A DNA stretch of 5,313 nt, taken from contig JAYVGI010000218.1 in the NCBI GenBank assembly GCA_043772355.1, positions 1 to 5,313 of the forward strand, given 5' to 3'. Every line of letters starts with the position of its first letter. Positions within the stretch are counted from its first letter, which is position 1. This stretch comes from JAAFIP01 sp043772355 (GTDB lineage Bacteria; Pseudomonadota; Gammaproteobacteria; Burkholderiales; Burkholderiaceae_C). The translations under genes were made by a program, and so were the position numbers. The notes under the pieces were generated by a model, which saw only the letters and a list, made by a program, of their open reading frames with translations, made no database searches and had not been told where the DNA came from. This document shows, piece after piece, positions 5,040-5,313 of the stretch.

Positions 5040-5079
5040 GGGACTCCATCGCTTTTTAATTGTGATTGATAGGAGTCCC
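5040..5079 (+). promoter_or_regulatory. SD-sequestering hairpin ahead of the RRM gene
   Basis: GGGACTCC (5040-5047) and GGAGTCCC (5072-5079) are perfect reverse complements. ATC (5048-5050) can also pair with GAT (5068-5070) across one bulged A. The Shine-Dalgarno AGGAG (5071-5075) of the downstream RRM gene is inside the right arm, eight bases before its ATG. Folding in the mRNA would hide the ribosome binding site. This suggests temperature- or protein-dependent translation control. No T-run follows, so it is not an intrinsic terminator. Confidence 0.6.
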
Positions 5080-5083
5080 ATTC

Positions 5084-5313
5084 ATGGGCAATAAACTGTA
5101 CGTTGGCAATCTGCCATATTCTGTTCGCGACGAAGATTTGCACCAAGCATTCTCGGCTTTTGGCGGTGTTACCAGCGCTAAAGTCATGATGGAGCGTGAC
5201 ACTGGTCGTTCAAAAGGCTTCGGCTTTGTTGAAATGTCCAGCGACGCTGAGGCTTTGGCTGCTGTTGAAGGCATGAACGGCCAACAACTCGACGGCCGTG
5301 CCGTTGTAGTTAA
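5084..5313 (+). CDS. Small RRM RNA-binding protein, N-terminal part
   Basis: The first 76 codons of a protein cut by the window edge. ATG 5084 is supported by AGGAG eight bases upstream. It is a single RRM: RNP-2 LYVGNLPY at residues 5-12, the helix DEDLHQAFSAFG, then RNP-1 KGFGFVEM at about 44-51, and helix 2 DAEALAAVEGMNG. The aromatic residues of both RNP motifs are present, so RNA binding should be intact. Bacterial proteins of this type are usually 80-150 residues with a Gly-rich tail, and some (cyanobacterial Rbp) are cold-induced. The 105-bp region before it is shared with the divergent metal-receptor gene and carries the hairpin over its SD. RNA targets are unknown. Confidence 0.92.
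   Translation, partial: MGNKLYVGNLPYSVRDEDLHQAFSAFGGVTSAKVMMERDTGRSKGFGFVEMSSDAEALAAVEGMNGQQLDGRAVVV

Noticed and set aside
5056..5274. Minus-strand open frame opposite the RRM gene
   Set aside because: It is the shadow of a strongly conserved RRM coding frame, with no homology of its own.

Overview
The window looks like a chromosomal segment from a betaproteobacterium, most likely of the Comamonadaceae (Rhodoferax/Polaromonas-like). It is moderately GC-rich. The sigma factor, the zinc-finger anti-sigma candidate and the cobalamin-binding-like protein all read like the Comamonadaceae versions of those families. This placement rests on remembered family resemblance, not on a search.

Layout from left to right: (1) the last 42 codons of an adenylylsulfate kinase (cysC or the kinase half of cysNC) on +. 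(2) A 157-bp intergenic stretch that is mostly a 99-bp element with 24-bp imperfect terminal inverted repeats, flanked by TAA on both sides; it resembles a miniature transposable element. (3) A minus-strand bufferin operon read right to left: bufA (DUF2282 precursor peptide with signal peptide and four cysteines), bufB (DUF692/MNIO multinuclear iron oxidase) and bufC (DUF2063 partner). bufB and bufC overlap by ATGA. (4) A minus-strand periplasmic TlpA-like thioredoxin just upstream of bufA. (5) Divergent from it, a plus-strand ECF-like sigma factor followed by a 77-residue zinc-finger (HxxxCxxC) anti-sigma candidate. (6) A minus-strand helical-backbone metal-receptor/BtuF-like protein without an obvious signal peptide, whose 3' end overlaps the anti-sigma gene by 49 bp. 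(7) The first 76 codons of a small RRM RNA-binding protein on +, whose Shine-Dalgarno lies inside a perfect 8-bp inverted repeat. There is no gene-free stretch longer than about 160 bp.

Working hypothesis: positions 287-4085 form one metal/thiol-stress locus. The sigma factor, held by the soluble ZAS protein, would switch on tlpA and bufABC. BufB and BufC would modify cysteines of the exported peptide BufA so that it can bind copper, and the TlpA-like protein would handle thiol/disulfide chemistry in the periplasm. Bufferins and their BufB/BufC enzymes are already described as copper-stress RiPPs. Less described here are the linked thioredoxin and the sigma/ZAS pair, the Met/Lys-rich tail of the bufferin, and the lack of a bufD (DoxX-like) gene after bufC.

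The non-coding signals are the more novel part: the MITE-like inverted repeat after cysC, a weak motif shared by the bufA and tlpA upstream regions, a stem-loop in the bufA leader, and an SD-sequestering hairpin ahead of the RRM gene.
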